From Bordetella parapertussis (GTDB taxonomy: Bacteria; Pseudomonadota; Gammaproteobacteria; Burkholderiales; SG8-39): a DNA stretch of 49,057 nt. The translations under genes were made by a program, and so were the position numbers. The stretch's first letter is position 1; every line of letters begins with the position of its first letter. The DNA lies in contig CAMAWC010000020.1 in assembly GCA_945861875.1 (NCBI GenBank), positions 1 through 49,057 on the forward strand, in the 5' to 3' direction. Below the pieces are notes generated by a model. That model made no database searches and was not told the DNA's origin. It saw only the letters and a program-made list of their open reading frames with translations. Below, piece by piece: positions 1 through 8,691 of the stretch.

Positions 1-132
1 AAGTCCATAAATCGTCATTCCCGCGAAAGCGGGAATCCATTTTGACTCAATGAATCCACGCTTTAGGTCAAGGTGGATTCCCGCTCCCCGATTAAGGCAT
101 TCGAGGACAAGCTTCGCGGGAATGACGGACTT
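1..132. repeat. MITE-like inverted repeat element
   Basis: Bases 13-27 (CGTCATTCCCGCGAA) are the exact reverse complement of 113-127, and the outer AAGTCC at 1-6 matches GGACTT at 127-132. A nested palindrome TTCCCGC-GAAA-GCGGGAA lies at 19-36. This is the form of the short non-coding CATTCCCGCG repeats scattered between genes in many betaproteobacteria. No gene is visible from 1 to 225. The element may begin left of the window. Confidence 0.7.
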
Positions 133-225
133 AATCAGAGCTTCCCTAAGTAAGCTCCATTCGCGACTGGTGCAATGGGTTTCCAGCAGCTTACCCGCCT
201 CGGTCTTGCCTGCCAGCAGGCGCGC

Positions 226-1194
226 TCAGTTCAACTTGATGCCGGCCTGCTTGATTATGGTGTCCCATTTCGTCCGCTCAAGGACAATAAATCGCGCGAA
301 ATCCTCCGGTCGGTTGCCCACCAGCCTCGCACCGAGCGCGGCAAAACGCGCCTGCATGTCCGGGCTTTGCAAAGCCTTGGCGGTTTCGGCATAAAGCCTG
401 TCGATTACCGGTTGCGGCGTTCTCGCCGGAGCGACCAGGGCGAACCAGGACGAGGCCTCGAACCCGGGCAAACCCGCCTCGGCCATGGTCGGCACATCGG
501 GCAACTGCGCCAGGCGCTGTGAACTGGTCACGGCCAGTGCCCGCAGGCTGCCAGCCTTGATTTGTGACAGCACCGTGGGCGGGTTGTCGAACATGCCGCT
601 GGTCTGGCCGCCGATTGCCGCGGTCACCGCCTCGGCCGCGCTCTTGTAAGGCACGTGGCCTATGCTCACCCCCGCCACGCTCTGGAACATTTCCATACCA
701 AGATGGCCGGTGGTGCCGTTTCCGGGCGATCCGAAAAACAGCTTGCCCGGCTCGCGCTTCGCAACGACGATGAACTCAGCCAGGTTCTTCGCCGGAAAAT
801 CGTTGCGCACCACCATCAGCATGGGCATGTCAGCGATCACCGTAATCGGCGCAAAGGCAATCTGCGGGTCGAAAGGCATTTTTGCGTACAGGCTGGCGTT
901 GATGCTCAGGATACCCGCCGAGGAAAGCAACAGGGTGTAGCCATCGGGCTCGGCACGCGCCACCACGTCGGCGCCGATATTGCCGCCCGCACCAACGCGG
1001 TTCTCCACAATAAAAGTCGCGCCCATGCTGGCGGAAAGCTTCTCGGCCACAGACCGGGCGAGCACATCGGCCAGCCCGCCTGCGGCGAAGGGCGCGATGA
1101 TGCGCACCGGCTTTGACGGCCAGGCCTGCGCCTGGGCCAGTGCGGAAACAAGCAACAACAACGACGCGACGGCAACGCGAATGGCGCGTGACAT
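226..1194 (-). CDS. Bug/TctC-family tricarboxylate-type solute-binding protein
   Basis: A 322-residue periplasmic binding protein of the Bug family (tripartite tricarboxylate transporter receptor, TctC). It has a signal peptide ending ALAQAQA at about residue 22, then the family opening WPSKPVRIIAPFAAGG, the internal GAGGNIGADVVARAEPDGYT block and a HVPYKS motif. The start at 1194 was chosen over the upstream start at 1344 because an AGGGGAG ribosome site lies about 10 bases before it and because it puts the signal peptide at the N-terminus. No TctA or TctB membrane gene is nearby, as is usual for orphan Bug proteins. The ligand cannot be read from the sequence; organic acids and aromatic acids are typical. 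The downstream (left) flank is repeat DNA. Confidence 0.9.
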   Translation of the reverse strand: MSRAIRVAVASLLLLVSALAQAQAWPSKPVRIIAPFAAGGLADVLARSVAEKLSASMGATFIVENRVGAGGNIGADVVARAEPDGYTLLLSSAGILSINASLYAKMPFDPQIAFAPITVIADMPMLMVVRNDFPAKNLAEFIVVAKREPGKLFFGSPGNGTTGHLGMEMFQSVAGVSIGHVPYKSAAEAVTAAIGGQTSGMFDNPPTVLSQIKAGSLRALAVTSSQRLAQLPDVPTMAEAGLPGFEASSWFALVAPARTPQPVIDRLYAETAKALQSPDMQARFAALGARLVGNRPEDFARFIVLERTKWDTIIKQAGIKLN

Positions 1195-1401
1195 GATGGC
1201 AAAACTCCCCTTTGATGGCCGGCAGACGGGTGTGGCAAGCCGGCGGGTCACGCCACAGGGCGCTGACCCGAACGCGGATTGTGCACTGATTTCAATCGCC
1301 ACGACACTGGCAGGCCTGCGGTGAATCAACCCGCACCGTGCCAAACCGCCCCCGGCGCACCGCGCAATCCCGCGGCGCGCACATCGCGCTTTAAGAGCGA
1401 C

Positions 1402-1701
1402 CTAGCGGCGGGCGGCGAGGATACCGAGGAGGAAGCCGACACCGGCGGCGATGCCGACCGCCGTCCATGGACTGGTGCGGACATAGGTGTCCGCGTCTGC
1501 AGCCGCAGTCGCGACCTTTTGCTCCAGCACGGCTTCCGCCTGTGCCAGTCGTGGCTTGATGTCGCTGGCCGTCTGCTGGATGCGGCCGCGTATTTCAGCG
1601 ATCTTGTCGCCGGCCTGCGCAGCCGTCGCCTTGACCAGTTCTTCGGCGTCAGTTACCAGGACGCGGAGGTCGGTCGTCAGTTTTTGCGTATTTGCGCTCA
1701 T
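1402..1701 (-). CDS. DUF883 (ElaB/YqjD-like) membrane-anchored protein
   Basis: A 99-residue protein with a long, mostly helical, charged N-terminal part (about residues 1-75, coiled-coil-like, rich in Ala, Glu and Lys). One C-terminal membrane segment, AVGIAAGVGFLLGILAARR, carries glycine-zipper spacing and ends in Arg-Arg. This is the layout of the DUF883 family (ElaB, YqjD, YgaM); YqjD of E. coli is a tail-anchored inner-membrane protein that binds stationary-phase ribosomes. A good ribosome site, AAGGAG, lies 7 bases before the ATG. It stands alone, 215 bp downstream of the importer operon and separated from it by a hairpin. Family assignment is firm; the role here is inferred. Confidence 0.85.
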   Translation of the reverse strand: MSANTQKLTTDLRVLVTDAEELVKATAAQAGDKIAEIRGRIQQTASDIKPRLAQAEAVLEQKVATAAADADTYVRTSPWTAVGIAAGVGFLLGILAARR

Positions 1702-1872
1702 GATTTTCTCCTTGCTTGGAACACTTGCCGGAAGAATCCCAATTCACATCCAGGTTACCGGCCTGACCTGTAGTCAGGGTGCCTCACTCGGGAAACGGCC
1801 AATTGAGCAAGATCAAAAGTCGATCACGCGGCGTCCCGTTTGCCAAGGCCTTGGCGGCGACCTGTTGCAGGA

Positions 1873-1912
1873 GACAAAACGCCGGAAATGCCCGTCAGTC
1901 GGGCCTTTCCGG
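1873..1912 (-). terminator. Terminator of the peptide importer operon
   Basis: A 31-base hairpin at 1882-1912: CCGGAAA pairs with TTTCCGG, one mismatch, then GCCCG pairs with CGGGC around a 5-base loop. On the minus strand it is followed by GCGTTTTGTC. It starts 5 bp beyond the stop of the ATPase gene. Confidence 0.6.
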
Positions 1913-1916
1913 GTAT

Positions 1917-3965
1917 TCACCCCATTTTTTCGCCGCCTGCCTGGGGCTTGAACAACAGGCAACTTACCTGCTGGGTGCCACCGGTAGCCACCGCCGCCGG
2001 ATAAACCTGGCGGCACTCCTCACGCACCTGCGGGCAGCGCGGATGAAAATGGCAACCGGCGGGCGGATGCACCGGCGAGGGCAATTCGCCCTGCAGGCGG
2101 ATCATGCCGCGCATGCCCTCTTCGGTCAGCGAAGGCACCGCCGAGAGCAGCGCCTGGGTATACGGGTGTTTCGGCGAGCCGAGTACTTCGTTCGTACTGC
2201 CGCGCTCGACAATGCGCCCGAGGTACATGACCGCGACATCGTGGGCGAGGTATTCGACCACCGCGATGTTATGGGTGATGAACAGGTAGGACAGCGACAA
2301 CTCCTGCTGCAGCGTCTTCAGCAGGTTGAGGATTTGCGCCTGCACCGAGACATCGAGCGCGCTGGTCGGCTCATCACAGACGATGAGTTTCGGATTGACC
2401 GCGAGCGCACGGGCGATGGCGATGCGCTGGCGCTGGCCACCGGAGAATTCGTGCGGATAGCGCTGGCGCGCGTCGCGCGGCAGGCCGACCTGGTCGAGCA
2501 ACTGCAGGATGCGCGTCTCGGTCTGCGACCCGGCCAGGTCCGTTTGCAAACCCAGTGAGAGTATGCCCTCCTCGAGGATGTCGTTGACACGCATGCGCGG
2601 GTTGAGCGAGGCGTACGGGTCCTGGAAAACGATCTGGAAATCGGCGCGGCGCCGGCGCAGCGCATCGCCCTTGAGGCGGTCAAGGCGGACGCCGTCAAAC
2701 GTGACTTCACCACTCGCCTCGCGCAGCAATTGCAGGATGGCCTTGCCGGCGGTCGTCTTGCCGCAGCCGGATTCCCCGACCAGCGCGAGCGTGCGTCCCG
2801 CGGCGATGTCCAGCGACAAACCGTCCACCGCCTTGACATGGCCGACGGTGCGCTTGAACAGCCCGCGACGAATGGGAAAATGCACTTTGAGGTCGCGCAC
2901 AGCCAGCAGCGGCACGCCGCCAGCCTGCGGCGCCGGGGGTTCCGCGCCGGGCGCTGCAATGGGCTGCACGATGCCGGCCGCCCGCCGTCTCGCGCCTTCG
3001 GCTTCGTCATACAGATGGCAGCGGATGCGGTGACCGTCGCCACTGTCCTGCAGGCCGGGCTCCTCGCCGCGGCAACGCTCCCAGGCAAAGTCGCAGCGGT
3101 CGGCAAAACGGCAGCCCTTGAAGTCCGAATACAGCGCCGGCACCTGGCCCTTGATCACCGCCAGCGCTCCGCCGCGCTTGCTCGCATCGGGCAGCGCCTC
3201 AAACAGCTTGCGCGAGTAAGGATGCTGCGGCGAGCCAAAAAACGCCGCCCGCGTGGCGATTTCCACCAGTTGCCCGGCATACATCACGCCGACGCGGTTG
3301 GCCATTTGCGCCACCACGCCAAGGTCGTGGGTGATGAGCAGGATGGCCATGCCGCGCTCCTGCTGCAGGCGGCGCAACAAGTCGAGCACCTGCGCCTGGA
3401 TGGTGACATCGAGCGCCGTGGTCGGCTCATCGGCGATCAGCAGGTCAGGTTCTGCGGCGAGGGCGATGGCGATCATCACCCGCTGTTTCAGGCCGCCCGA
3501 CAGCTGGAAGGGATATTCCTCCAGCCGGCGCGATGCATCGGGCATGCCCACGGCCTCGAGCAACTCGATGGCGCGCTGGCGCGCCGGCGCCCCCGACAGG
3601 CCGAGGTGGCGCTCCAGCACCTCGCCGATCTGCCGCCCCACCGTCAGCACCGGGTTAAGGCTGGTGGCCGGTTCCTGGAAAATAATGGCAATGCGGCGGC
3701 CGCGCACCGAGCGCATCGCCGCTTCGGGCAGGGCCATGACTTCGAGGCCGTCGACCGTTACCGTGCCGTCGGTGATCTGCCCGGTCTCGGGCAACAGGCG
3801 CAGCATGGTCAGCGCGGTCATCGATTTGCCGCAGCCCGACTCGCCGACAATGGCAAAGGTCTCGCCGCGTTCTATGCTGAAGGACAAGCCGTCCACCGGT
3901 CGCACCGGCGGCCCGTCGCGCTCGATCAGCGCGGCAAGGCGGTCGACAACGACGGCGCTGGTCAT
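1917..3965 (-). CDS. Peptide ABC importer ATPase with two fused nucleotide-binding domains (YejF/GsiA type)
   Basis: A 682-residue double ATPase. Domain 1 (about 10-260) has Walker A GESGCGKS, signature LSGGLKQR and Walker B LLIADEPTTALD. Domain 2 (about 345-600) has GESGCGKT, FSGGQRQR and LIVCDEPTSALD. Each half ends in a cysteine-containing oligopeptide-transporter tail (CRFADRCDFAWERC and CHFHPRCPQVREEC), typical of the Opp/Dpp class. The start at 3965 is used because its ATGA overlaps the stop of the upstream permease, implying translational coupling. In YejABEF, peptides and microcin C are imported with such a fused ATPase; the gene order here (binding protein, permease, permease, fused ATPase) is the same. 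Substrate is inferred, not shown. Confidence 0.9.
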   Translation of the reverse strand: MTSAVVVDRLAALIERDGPPVRPVDGLSFSIERGETFAIVGESGCGKSMTALTMLRLLPETGQITDGTVTVDGLEVMALPEAAMRSVRGRRIAIIFQEPATSLNPVLTVGRQIGEVLERHLGLSGAPARQRAIELLEAVGMPDASRRLEEYPFQLSGGLKQRVMIAIALAAEPDLLIADEPTTALDVTIQAQVLDLLRRLQQERGMAILLITHDLGVVAQMANRVGVMYAGQLVEIATRAAFFGSPQHPYSRKLFEALPDASKRGGALAVIKGQVPALYSDFKGCRFADRCDFAWERCRGEEPGLQDSGDGHRIRCHLYDEAEGARRRAAGIVQPIAAPGAEPPAPQAGGVPLLAVRDLKVHFPIRRGLFKRTVGHVKAVDGLSLDIAAGRTLALVGESGCGKTTAGKAILQLLREASGEVTFDGVRLDRLKGDALRRRRADFQIVFQDPYASLNPRMRVNDILEEGILSLGLQTDLAGSQTETRILQLLDQVGLPRDARQRYPHEFSGGQRQRIAIARALAVNPKLIVCDEPTSALDVSVQAQILNLLKTLQQELSLSYLFITHNIAVVEYLAHDVAVMYLGRIVERGSTNEVLGSPKHPYTQALLSAVPSLTEEGMRGMIRLQGELPSPVHPPAGCHFHPRCPQVREECRQVYPAAVATGGTQQVSCLLFKPQAGGEKMG

Positions 3966-5413
3966 GTTTTCCCCGGCTTCAGCTTGGGCATGCGCAGCCG
4001 CCACGGACGGAAATCGGTGCGCGCGCGCGGGTCAAAGGCGTCGCGCACGGCATCGGCGAAAAGGTTGGCCGAGAGCACCATCATGAACATGAACAAAAAG
4101 GCCGCCGCAAGCGACCACCAGACCATGGGATCGCGCGCCATTTCCAGGCGCGCCGAGTTGATCATGGTGCCGAAGCTTTTCATCGACGGATCGACGCCGA
4201 CGCCGACGTAGGAGAGCACCGCCTCGGCCAGCACCAGGCCGGAGAAATCCATCACCAGCGATATGAGCACGATGTGCATCACATTGGGCAGGATGTGCCG
4301 CATGATTATGCGCAGGTGCCCCACGCCGAAGGCGTGCGCGGCCTGGATGTACTCCAGTTGCGCCAGCTTGAGTGTCTCGCCGCGCAACAGGCGCGCCAGC
4401 CCGGTCCAGCTGGTCAGGCCGAGGATGACGCAAAGCATCAGCAGGCGCGCATCGGCGCGCTGCTCGGTGGTGGGGAAAAACTCGGCGTGGGTGTCGAGCA
4501 CCACCTGCATCATCAGCACCGCCGCGGCGATCAGCAGCACTCCGGGGATGGAATTGAGCGTGGTATAGCAATACTGGATGACATCGTCGACCCAGCCGCG
4601 GAAATATCCCGCGGCAAGGCCCAGCATCACGCCAAAGGGCAGCGTCACGATGGTGGTCAGCGTGCCTATGACCATGCCGGTGCGGATGCTCTTGAGTGCA
4701 AGATAGAGCACGTCCTGTCCGACCTTGTCGGTGCCGAACACATGGTAATGGACCGATAGCGCCGCCACGGTAAAAGACCATGCGCACAACACCCCCAGCG
4801 TAACCAGCACCGCGCGCCACGGCACCTCGGTGTCACCACGCCAGACCTGGCCCCAGACCACCGCCGTGCGCTCCCCTGCCCGCCGTGCAATGAGCAAGAC
4901 GATAAACGCCGACAAGGCGCACCATGCCACCAGCGCCAGCGCCAGCGCGCGCAGGCCGGTGACCACCAGGTCGCGCTGCAGCTGCGCTTCGTCCTTGAGG
5001 TGGATGCCGCCGTGGCGCAGGCGCGGGAACTCGCGCACCTGCTTGCCGTCAGGACGTTCGACCAGTTCCTTGGCGAAAGAGCGGGTATCCAGGGGTGCAG
5101 AGTAGGTTTTTTCCGGGCGTGTGCGCAAATGCCCGAGCAGCAGGTCTAGCCCGGATTCGACTTCGGTTGAATAGGCGCTTTTGGCCTTGGGATCCTTGTT
5201 CTCGACGGCAAAACGCACATGCACCGAGTCGAGCAGGCCGACCAGCACAAAGCACAGCAACACCACCAGCCCGGACATGCCGCTGGCGCTGTGCGTCACC
5301 CGCCGCCATGGCACCGCCAGATGGTCGTGGCGGCTGACATGCCAGAAATAGCCGACGGTAACCGCGACCAGCAGCCAGACCAGGGCATCCGTCCAGAGGA
5401 TGACCGGCATCAT
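3962..5413 (-). CDS. Peptide ABC importer permease (YejE/DppC type) with extended N-terminus
   Basis: A 483-residue inner-membrane permease. The canonical part starts near residue 225 with the GTDKVGQDVL motif of DppC-like permeases. It includes the EAA loop (about 355-375, AFGVGHLRIIMRHILPN) and ends with AVRDAFDPRARTDF. The protein is about 140 residues longer than E. coli YejE (341 residues, from memory). The extra N-terminal part has membrane segments at about 10-25, 47-66 and 151-176, with a polar stretch at 67-150 between them. The ATG at 5413 overlaps the stop of the upstream permease by 4 bp. It should pair with that permease to form the channel. Confidence 0.88.
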   Translation of the reverse strand: MMPVILWTDALVWLLVAVTVGYFWHVSRHDHLAVPWRRVTHSASGMSGLVVLLCFVLVGLLDSVHVRFAVENKDPKAKSAYSTEVESGLDLLLGHLRTRPEKTYSAPLDTRSFAKELVERPDGKQVREFPRLRHGGIHLKDEAQLQRDLVVTGLRALALALVAWCALSAFIVLLIARRAGERTAVVWGQVWRGDTEVPWRAVLVTLGVLCAWSFTVAALSVHYHVFGTDKVGQDVLYLALKSIRTGMVIGTLTTIVTLPFGVMLGLAAGYFRGWVDDVIQYCYTTLNSIPGVLLIAAAVLMMQVVLDTHAEFFPTTEQRADARLLMLCVILGLTSWTGLARLLRGETLKLAQLEYIQAAHAFGVGHLRIIMRHILPNVMHIVLISLVMDFSGLVLAEAVLSYVGVGVDPSMKSFGTMINSARLEMARDPMVWWSLAAAFLFMFMMVLSANLFADAVRDAFDPRARTDFRPWRLRMPKLKPGKT

Positions 5414-6387
5414 TCGAGTCGTATCCTCGGGTCGACCAGCGTATAGGACAGGTCGGTGAGCAACAGACCCAGTATGTACAACACCGAACCGATGAACACC
5501 ATGGAACGCACCACGGCGAAGTCCTGTGCCTGGATGGCGTCTATGGTGTAGCTGCCCAACCCGGGAATGCCGAAAAACGACTCCGAGATCAGGCTGCCCA
5601 TGAACAGTAGCGGGATCACCACCACCGCCCCGGTCAATATCGGGATCATGGCGTTTTTGAGCACGTGGCGGAACAGCACCGTCGTTTCGGAAAGCCCTTT
5701 GGCGCGGGCGGTGCGCACATAGTCCTTGCCGATTTCCTCCAGAAAAATCGTGCGGTACCAGCGCGCCCCCGAACCGATGCCGCTCACCACGCCCACCAGC
5801 ACCGGCAGGATGACAAAGCGCACCGCATCAAAGCCGCCCTGGTAACCGGAAATGGGCACCAGGTTCCACAATTTTGAAATCAGGTACTGGCCGCCGATGA
5901 TGTAGAACAGGCCGGAGATGGACATCATCGCCACGCACAGTACGACGCCGACAAAATCGAGATAGGTGGCGCGGAAAAACGCCATCATCAGCGCGATGGT
6001 GATGTTGACCATCAGGCCGATGATGAATGCCGGCACAGCCAGCGCGAGGCTGGGCCACATGCGGCTGAAGATCTCGCGCGAAATATCACGGCCGTCGTCA
6101 GCGCGGCCGAAATTGAAGCGGAACATTTCGGCCGATTTCTGCACGTAAAGCGTGTCGGTGAAGCGCGCCACGCCCTGCGCACCGGCGTTATAGAGCAGCG
6201 GCTTGTCGTAACCGCGGTCGGCTTTCCATTTTTCTATGGCATCCGGCGTCACGCGCTTGGCGCCAAGCTGCATGCGCGCCATGTCATCGGGCGTATTGAC
6301 CTTGAAAAACAGCGTGAAGGTCAGCAGGTTGACCCCCACCAGGATGAGTACGGCGTAAAGGCAGCGCCGGATGATGTAGCCGGTCAC
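5410..6387 (-). CDS. Peptide ABC importer permease (YejB/DppB type)
   Basis: A 325-residue permease with six predicted membrane spans. It opens MTGYIIRRCLYAVLILVGVN as DppB/YejB proteins do. The EAA loop is TARAKGLSETTVLFRHVLKN and the C-terminus is LLTDLSYTLVDPRIRLE. The start is a GTG at 6387: it has a GGAGGG ribosome site just upstream, its GTGA overlaps the stop of the binding-protein gene by 4 bp, and it puts the first membrane helix at residue 8. Longer upstream reading is low-complexity shadow of the binding-protein tail. It forms the channel with the neighbouring YejE-type permease. Confidence 0.9.
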   Translation of the reverse strand: MTGYIIRRCLYAVLILVGVNLLTFTLFFKVNTPDDMARMQLGAKRVTPDAIEKWKADRGYDKPLLYNAGAQGVARFTDTLYVQKSAEMFRFNFGRADDGRDISREIFSRMWPSLALAVPAFIIGLMVNITIALMMAFFRATYLDFVGVVLCVAMMSISGLFYIIGGQYLISKLWNLVPISGYQGGFDAVRFVILPVLVGVVSGIGSGARWYRTIFLEEIGKDYVRTARAKGLSETTVLFRHVLKNAMIPILTGAVVVIPLLFMGSLISESFFGIPGLGSYTIDAIQAQDFAVVRSMVFIGSVLYILGLLLTDLSYTLVDPRIRLE

Positions 6388-8588
6388 GCCGCCCTCCCGT
6401 CCGCAGGGCGCGCTGCCCCGTCCGGAGGGCGTGCCGCCCTGTGCGCGCGGCGCTGCCAGGCGCGGAACGCCGGCAGGGTCAGCAACGCCAACGCCAGCAT
6501 GATGGCGAGCAGCGGCCAGACCAGCGGGCGGTTCCACTGTGCGCGCTGGTTGCTGCGCTGTTGCGTGTCGAGGCGGTAATACTTCAGGCCGTTGCGCGCC
6601 ATCGAGTTGGGTTTCAGGTTGGACAACCAGCTGTGGTACAGGCCGTAATCCTTGGGGTTGTAACCCCAGACCCATGGCGCGTCCTCGCGCAGCACCGCGA
6701 CCAGCCGGTCTATCACCGCCTGGCGTTCCGGGCCGTTGTCCATGTTTTTGACCCGCTCGTACAAGCGGTCGAATTCCGGGTTCTGGTAATTGGCCTTGTT
6801 CTCGCCGTCGTTCTTCAGCGTGCTGTTCGGGCCGTAGAGCAAAAACAGGAAATTCTCCGGGTCCGGATAGTCGGCGTTCCAGCCGAGGAAAAACATTTGC
6901 GTGTTGCCCTTGCGAATTTTTTCCTGGAAACGGTTCCAGTCGGTGGCGCGCACCTCCAGCTGTATGCCGATGCGGCCAAACTGCTTGCGATACCAGTCAA
7001 GGCGCGCGGCGCCGCCGGGGCCGCCGCCGGTGGTGTCAAGGTAGAGCACCAGCGGTTGGCCGCTTTTTGCCTCGCGTCCGCCCGGATAGCCGGCCTCGAG
7101 CAGGAGTTTTTTCGCCGCGTCGATCGACTTGCGCTGCGGTTTGCCGTCCACCCAGTCATAGACCAGCGGGTTGAGCCCCTCCTTGCCGTCGCGGTAGCCG
7201 AATATGCCAGGCGCAATCGGCCCCTGCGCCGGCAGGCCGCGGCCGTTGGCAAATATGGAGATGAACTCCTCGTAGTCGACGGCGATGCTGATGGCCTGGC
7301 GCAGTTTGCGCGCGCGCTGCGCCTCCTCGCCGCCCTTGCCCGAACCGCCGACCACCGCGTCGTTCCAGTTGAAGGCGAGATAAAAGACGCTGGTGGCGAG
7401 CGCGGTCTTCAGCCGTATGCCGCGCTCCTCCATCTCCGGCGTCAGGCCGGCCTCGCCTTCGATCCCCATTTTCACCGCCTGGTCGAAGGTGTCCGAACTG
7501 ATGGCAGACTGGTCGTAATAGCCCTGCATGAATTTGTTCCAGTAGGGAATGCCCTCTTTTTCCCGGCTGAACACCACCTGGTCGATAAAGGGCACCATTT
7601 TTCCCGCATCGGCAAGCAAGCCCGCTTCGCGATCCACCGGCTCGCCCTCGGAGGGATATGCTTCACCACGAAAATTGGGATTGCGCGCGAGCACCATGCG
7701 TGCGTTGGGGTTGTTCTCAACCAGCATGTAAGGACCGGTGCCCACCGGCCACCAATCCAGAGTCAGGTTTTTTTCGGCGAACCCCGCCTGCGCGTAAAAC
7801 CGATCCGCTTCCACAGGCACCGGCGCAAAAAACGGCAATGCCAGCCAGTAGAGGAACTGCGGGTACTTCCCCTTTACGCGGATGCGATAGGTATAGCGGT
7901 CCACCACCTGCACACCGCTGATGTGCGATTTGCCCAGGTCTAGCCAGGCGGTCCTGCCCGCGGCTGCCACCAGCGTGCGGTCGGCCTCCTTCAGCGCGTC
8001 GCCAAATTCCTTCAGGCCGACGATGTAGTCGGTCATGTGCCCGAAAATCGGCGAATTGATGCGCGGATGCCCCAGCCGCTTGATCTGGTAAACATAATCG
8101 TCGGCCGTCAGTTCGCGCGTGCCGGTGCGCTTGAAATCGCCGACACCAAACTTGTTGCGCAACTCAGCCTCCGGCAGCTGCAGGTTTTCCGGAACGAATG
8201 CCGGGTGCGGCTGGTAACGCACACCGGACTTGATGCGGATGTCGTAGACGCTGTAGGCGATGCGCACCGCATCGGCGTCGGCCGGCAGTTCGCGGTCGGC
8301 GCTGTCGAAATAGCGCGGCTTGGGCAGGGTCTCGGCAGTCGCCGTGATCAGCTCATAGGGGCGCTTGAGGTAGTGGTACTGGAACGGCGGTTCGAGTATC
8401 TGCGTTATCAGGTCCCACTCATCCGAAGTATAGGATTGCGCCGGGTCGAGGTGCTTGGGCCTTTCAGCAAACGAGCTGTAGAGGATGTTCTTGCCGCGCT
8501 CGGACGCCGGATAGGGGTCGTTCCACGAATCAGCGCAACCGCACAGCAGGAGCGCTGACAAAAGAAAGGAAAGTGACACGGCCCGCAT
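6384..8588 (-). CDS. Family 5 extracellular solute-binding lipoprotein, YejA-like, with C-terminal membrane helix
   Basis: A 734-residue peptide-binding protein (SBP_bac_5). It has a lipoprotein signal, LLSALLLCGC, so the mature protein should start at Cys18. Family features include the opening SSFAERPKHLDPAQSYTSDE, GTGPYMLVENNPNA and, near the C-terminal lobe, LGWNADYPDPENFLFLLYGP. Unusually, a hydrophobic helix follows the binding domain at about residues 688-708 (WPLLAIMLALALLTLPAF), then a basic tail with repeated ARP-DG units. The ATG at 8588 is preferred because it gives a compact signal peptide; a GTG at 8624 would add 12 residues. First gene of the importer operon, divergent from fabI across about 100 bp. 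Confidence 0.88.
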   Translation of the reverse strand: MRAVSLSFLLSALLLCGCADSWNDPYPASERGKNILYSSFAERPKHLDPAQSYTSDEWDLITQILEPPFQYHYLKRPYELITATAETLPKPRYFDSADRELPADADAVRIAYSVYDIRIKSGVRYQPHPAFVPENLQLPEAELRNKFGVGDFKRTGTRELTADDYVYQIKRLGHPRINSPIFGHMTDYIVGLKEFGDALKEADRTLVAAAGRTAWLDLGKSHISGVQVVDRYTYRIRVKGKYPQFLYWLALPFFAPVPVEADRFYAQAGFAEKNLTLDWWPVGTGPYMLVENNPNARMVLARNPNFRGEAYPSEGEPVDREAGLLADAGKMVPFIDQVVFSREKEGIPYWNKFMQGYYDQSAISSDTFDQAVKMGIEGEAGLTPEMEERGIRLKTALATSVFYLAFNWNDAVVGGSGKGGEEAQRARKLRQAISIAVDYEEFISIFANGRGLPAQGPIAPGIFGYRDGKEGLNPLVYDWVDGKPQRKSIDAAKKLLLEAGYPGGREAKSGQPLVLYLDTTGGGPGGAARLDWYRKQFGRIGIQLEVRATDWNRFQEKIRKGNTQMFFLGWNADYPDPENFLFLLYGPNSTLKNDGENKANYQNPEFDRLYERVKNMDNGPERQAVIDRLVAVLREDAPWVWGYNPKDYGLYHSWLSNLKPNSMARNGLKYYRLDTQQRSNQRAQWNRPLVWPLLAIMLALALLTLPAFRAWQRRAHRAARPPDGAARPADGRAA

Positions 8589-8624
8589 GCCCAAAGTGTA
8601 GCGGATTTTCCGGCGCCGGCGCAC

Positions 8625-8653
8625 TTAAGGACCGCCGTGGCCTGGGCTATAAT
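8625..8653 (+). promoter_or_regulatory. fabI sigma-70 promoter
   Basis: A perfect -10 box TATAAT at 8648-8653, 17 bp after a weak -35 TTAAGG at 8625-8630. The fabI ATG follows 38 bp later, with AAAAGGAA as ribosome site. Confidence 0.65.
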
Positions 8654-8691
8654 CGCGCGTCGAAATGATTGGCTAAAAGGAATCGCACTCT

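Noticed and set aside
226..1194. A complete tripartite tricarboxylate transporter
   Set aside because: Only the receptor is present here, as with the other two Bug genes; no TctA or TctB membrane genes are in the window.
2730..4211. Long plus-strand open frame of 493 codons over the ABC ATPase gene
   Set aside because: Antisense shadow of a GC-rich gene; no family motifs, while the opposite strand has complete Walker and signature motifs.
6441..7943. 500-codon plus-strand frame opposite the binding protein
   Set aside because: Composition and lack of motifs mark it as a codon shadow of the real gene on the other strand.
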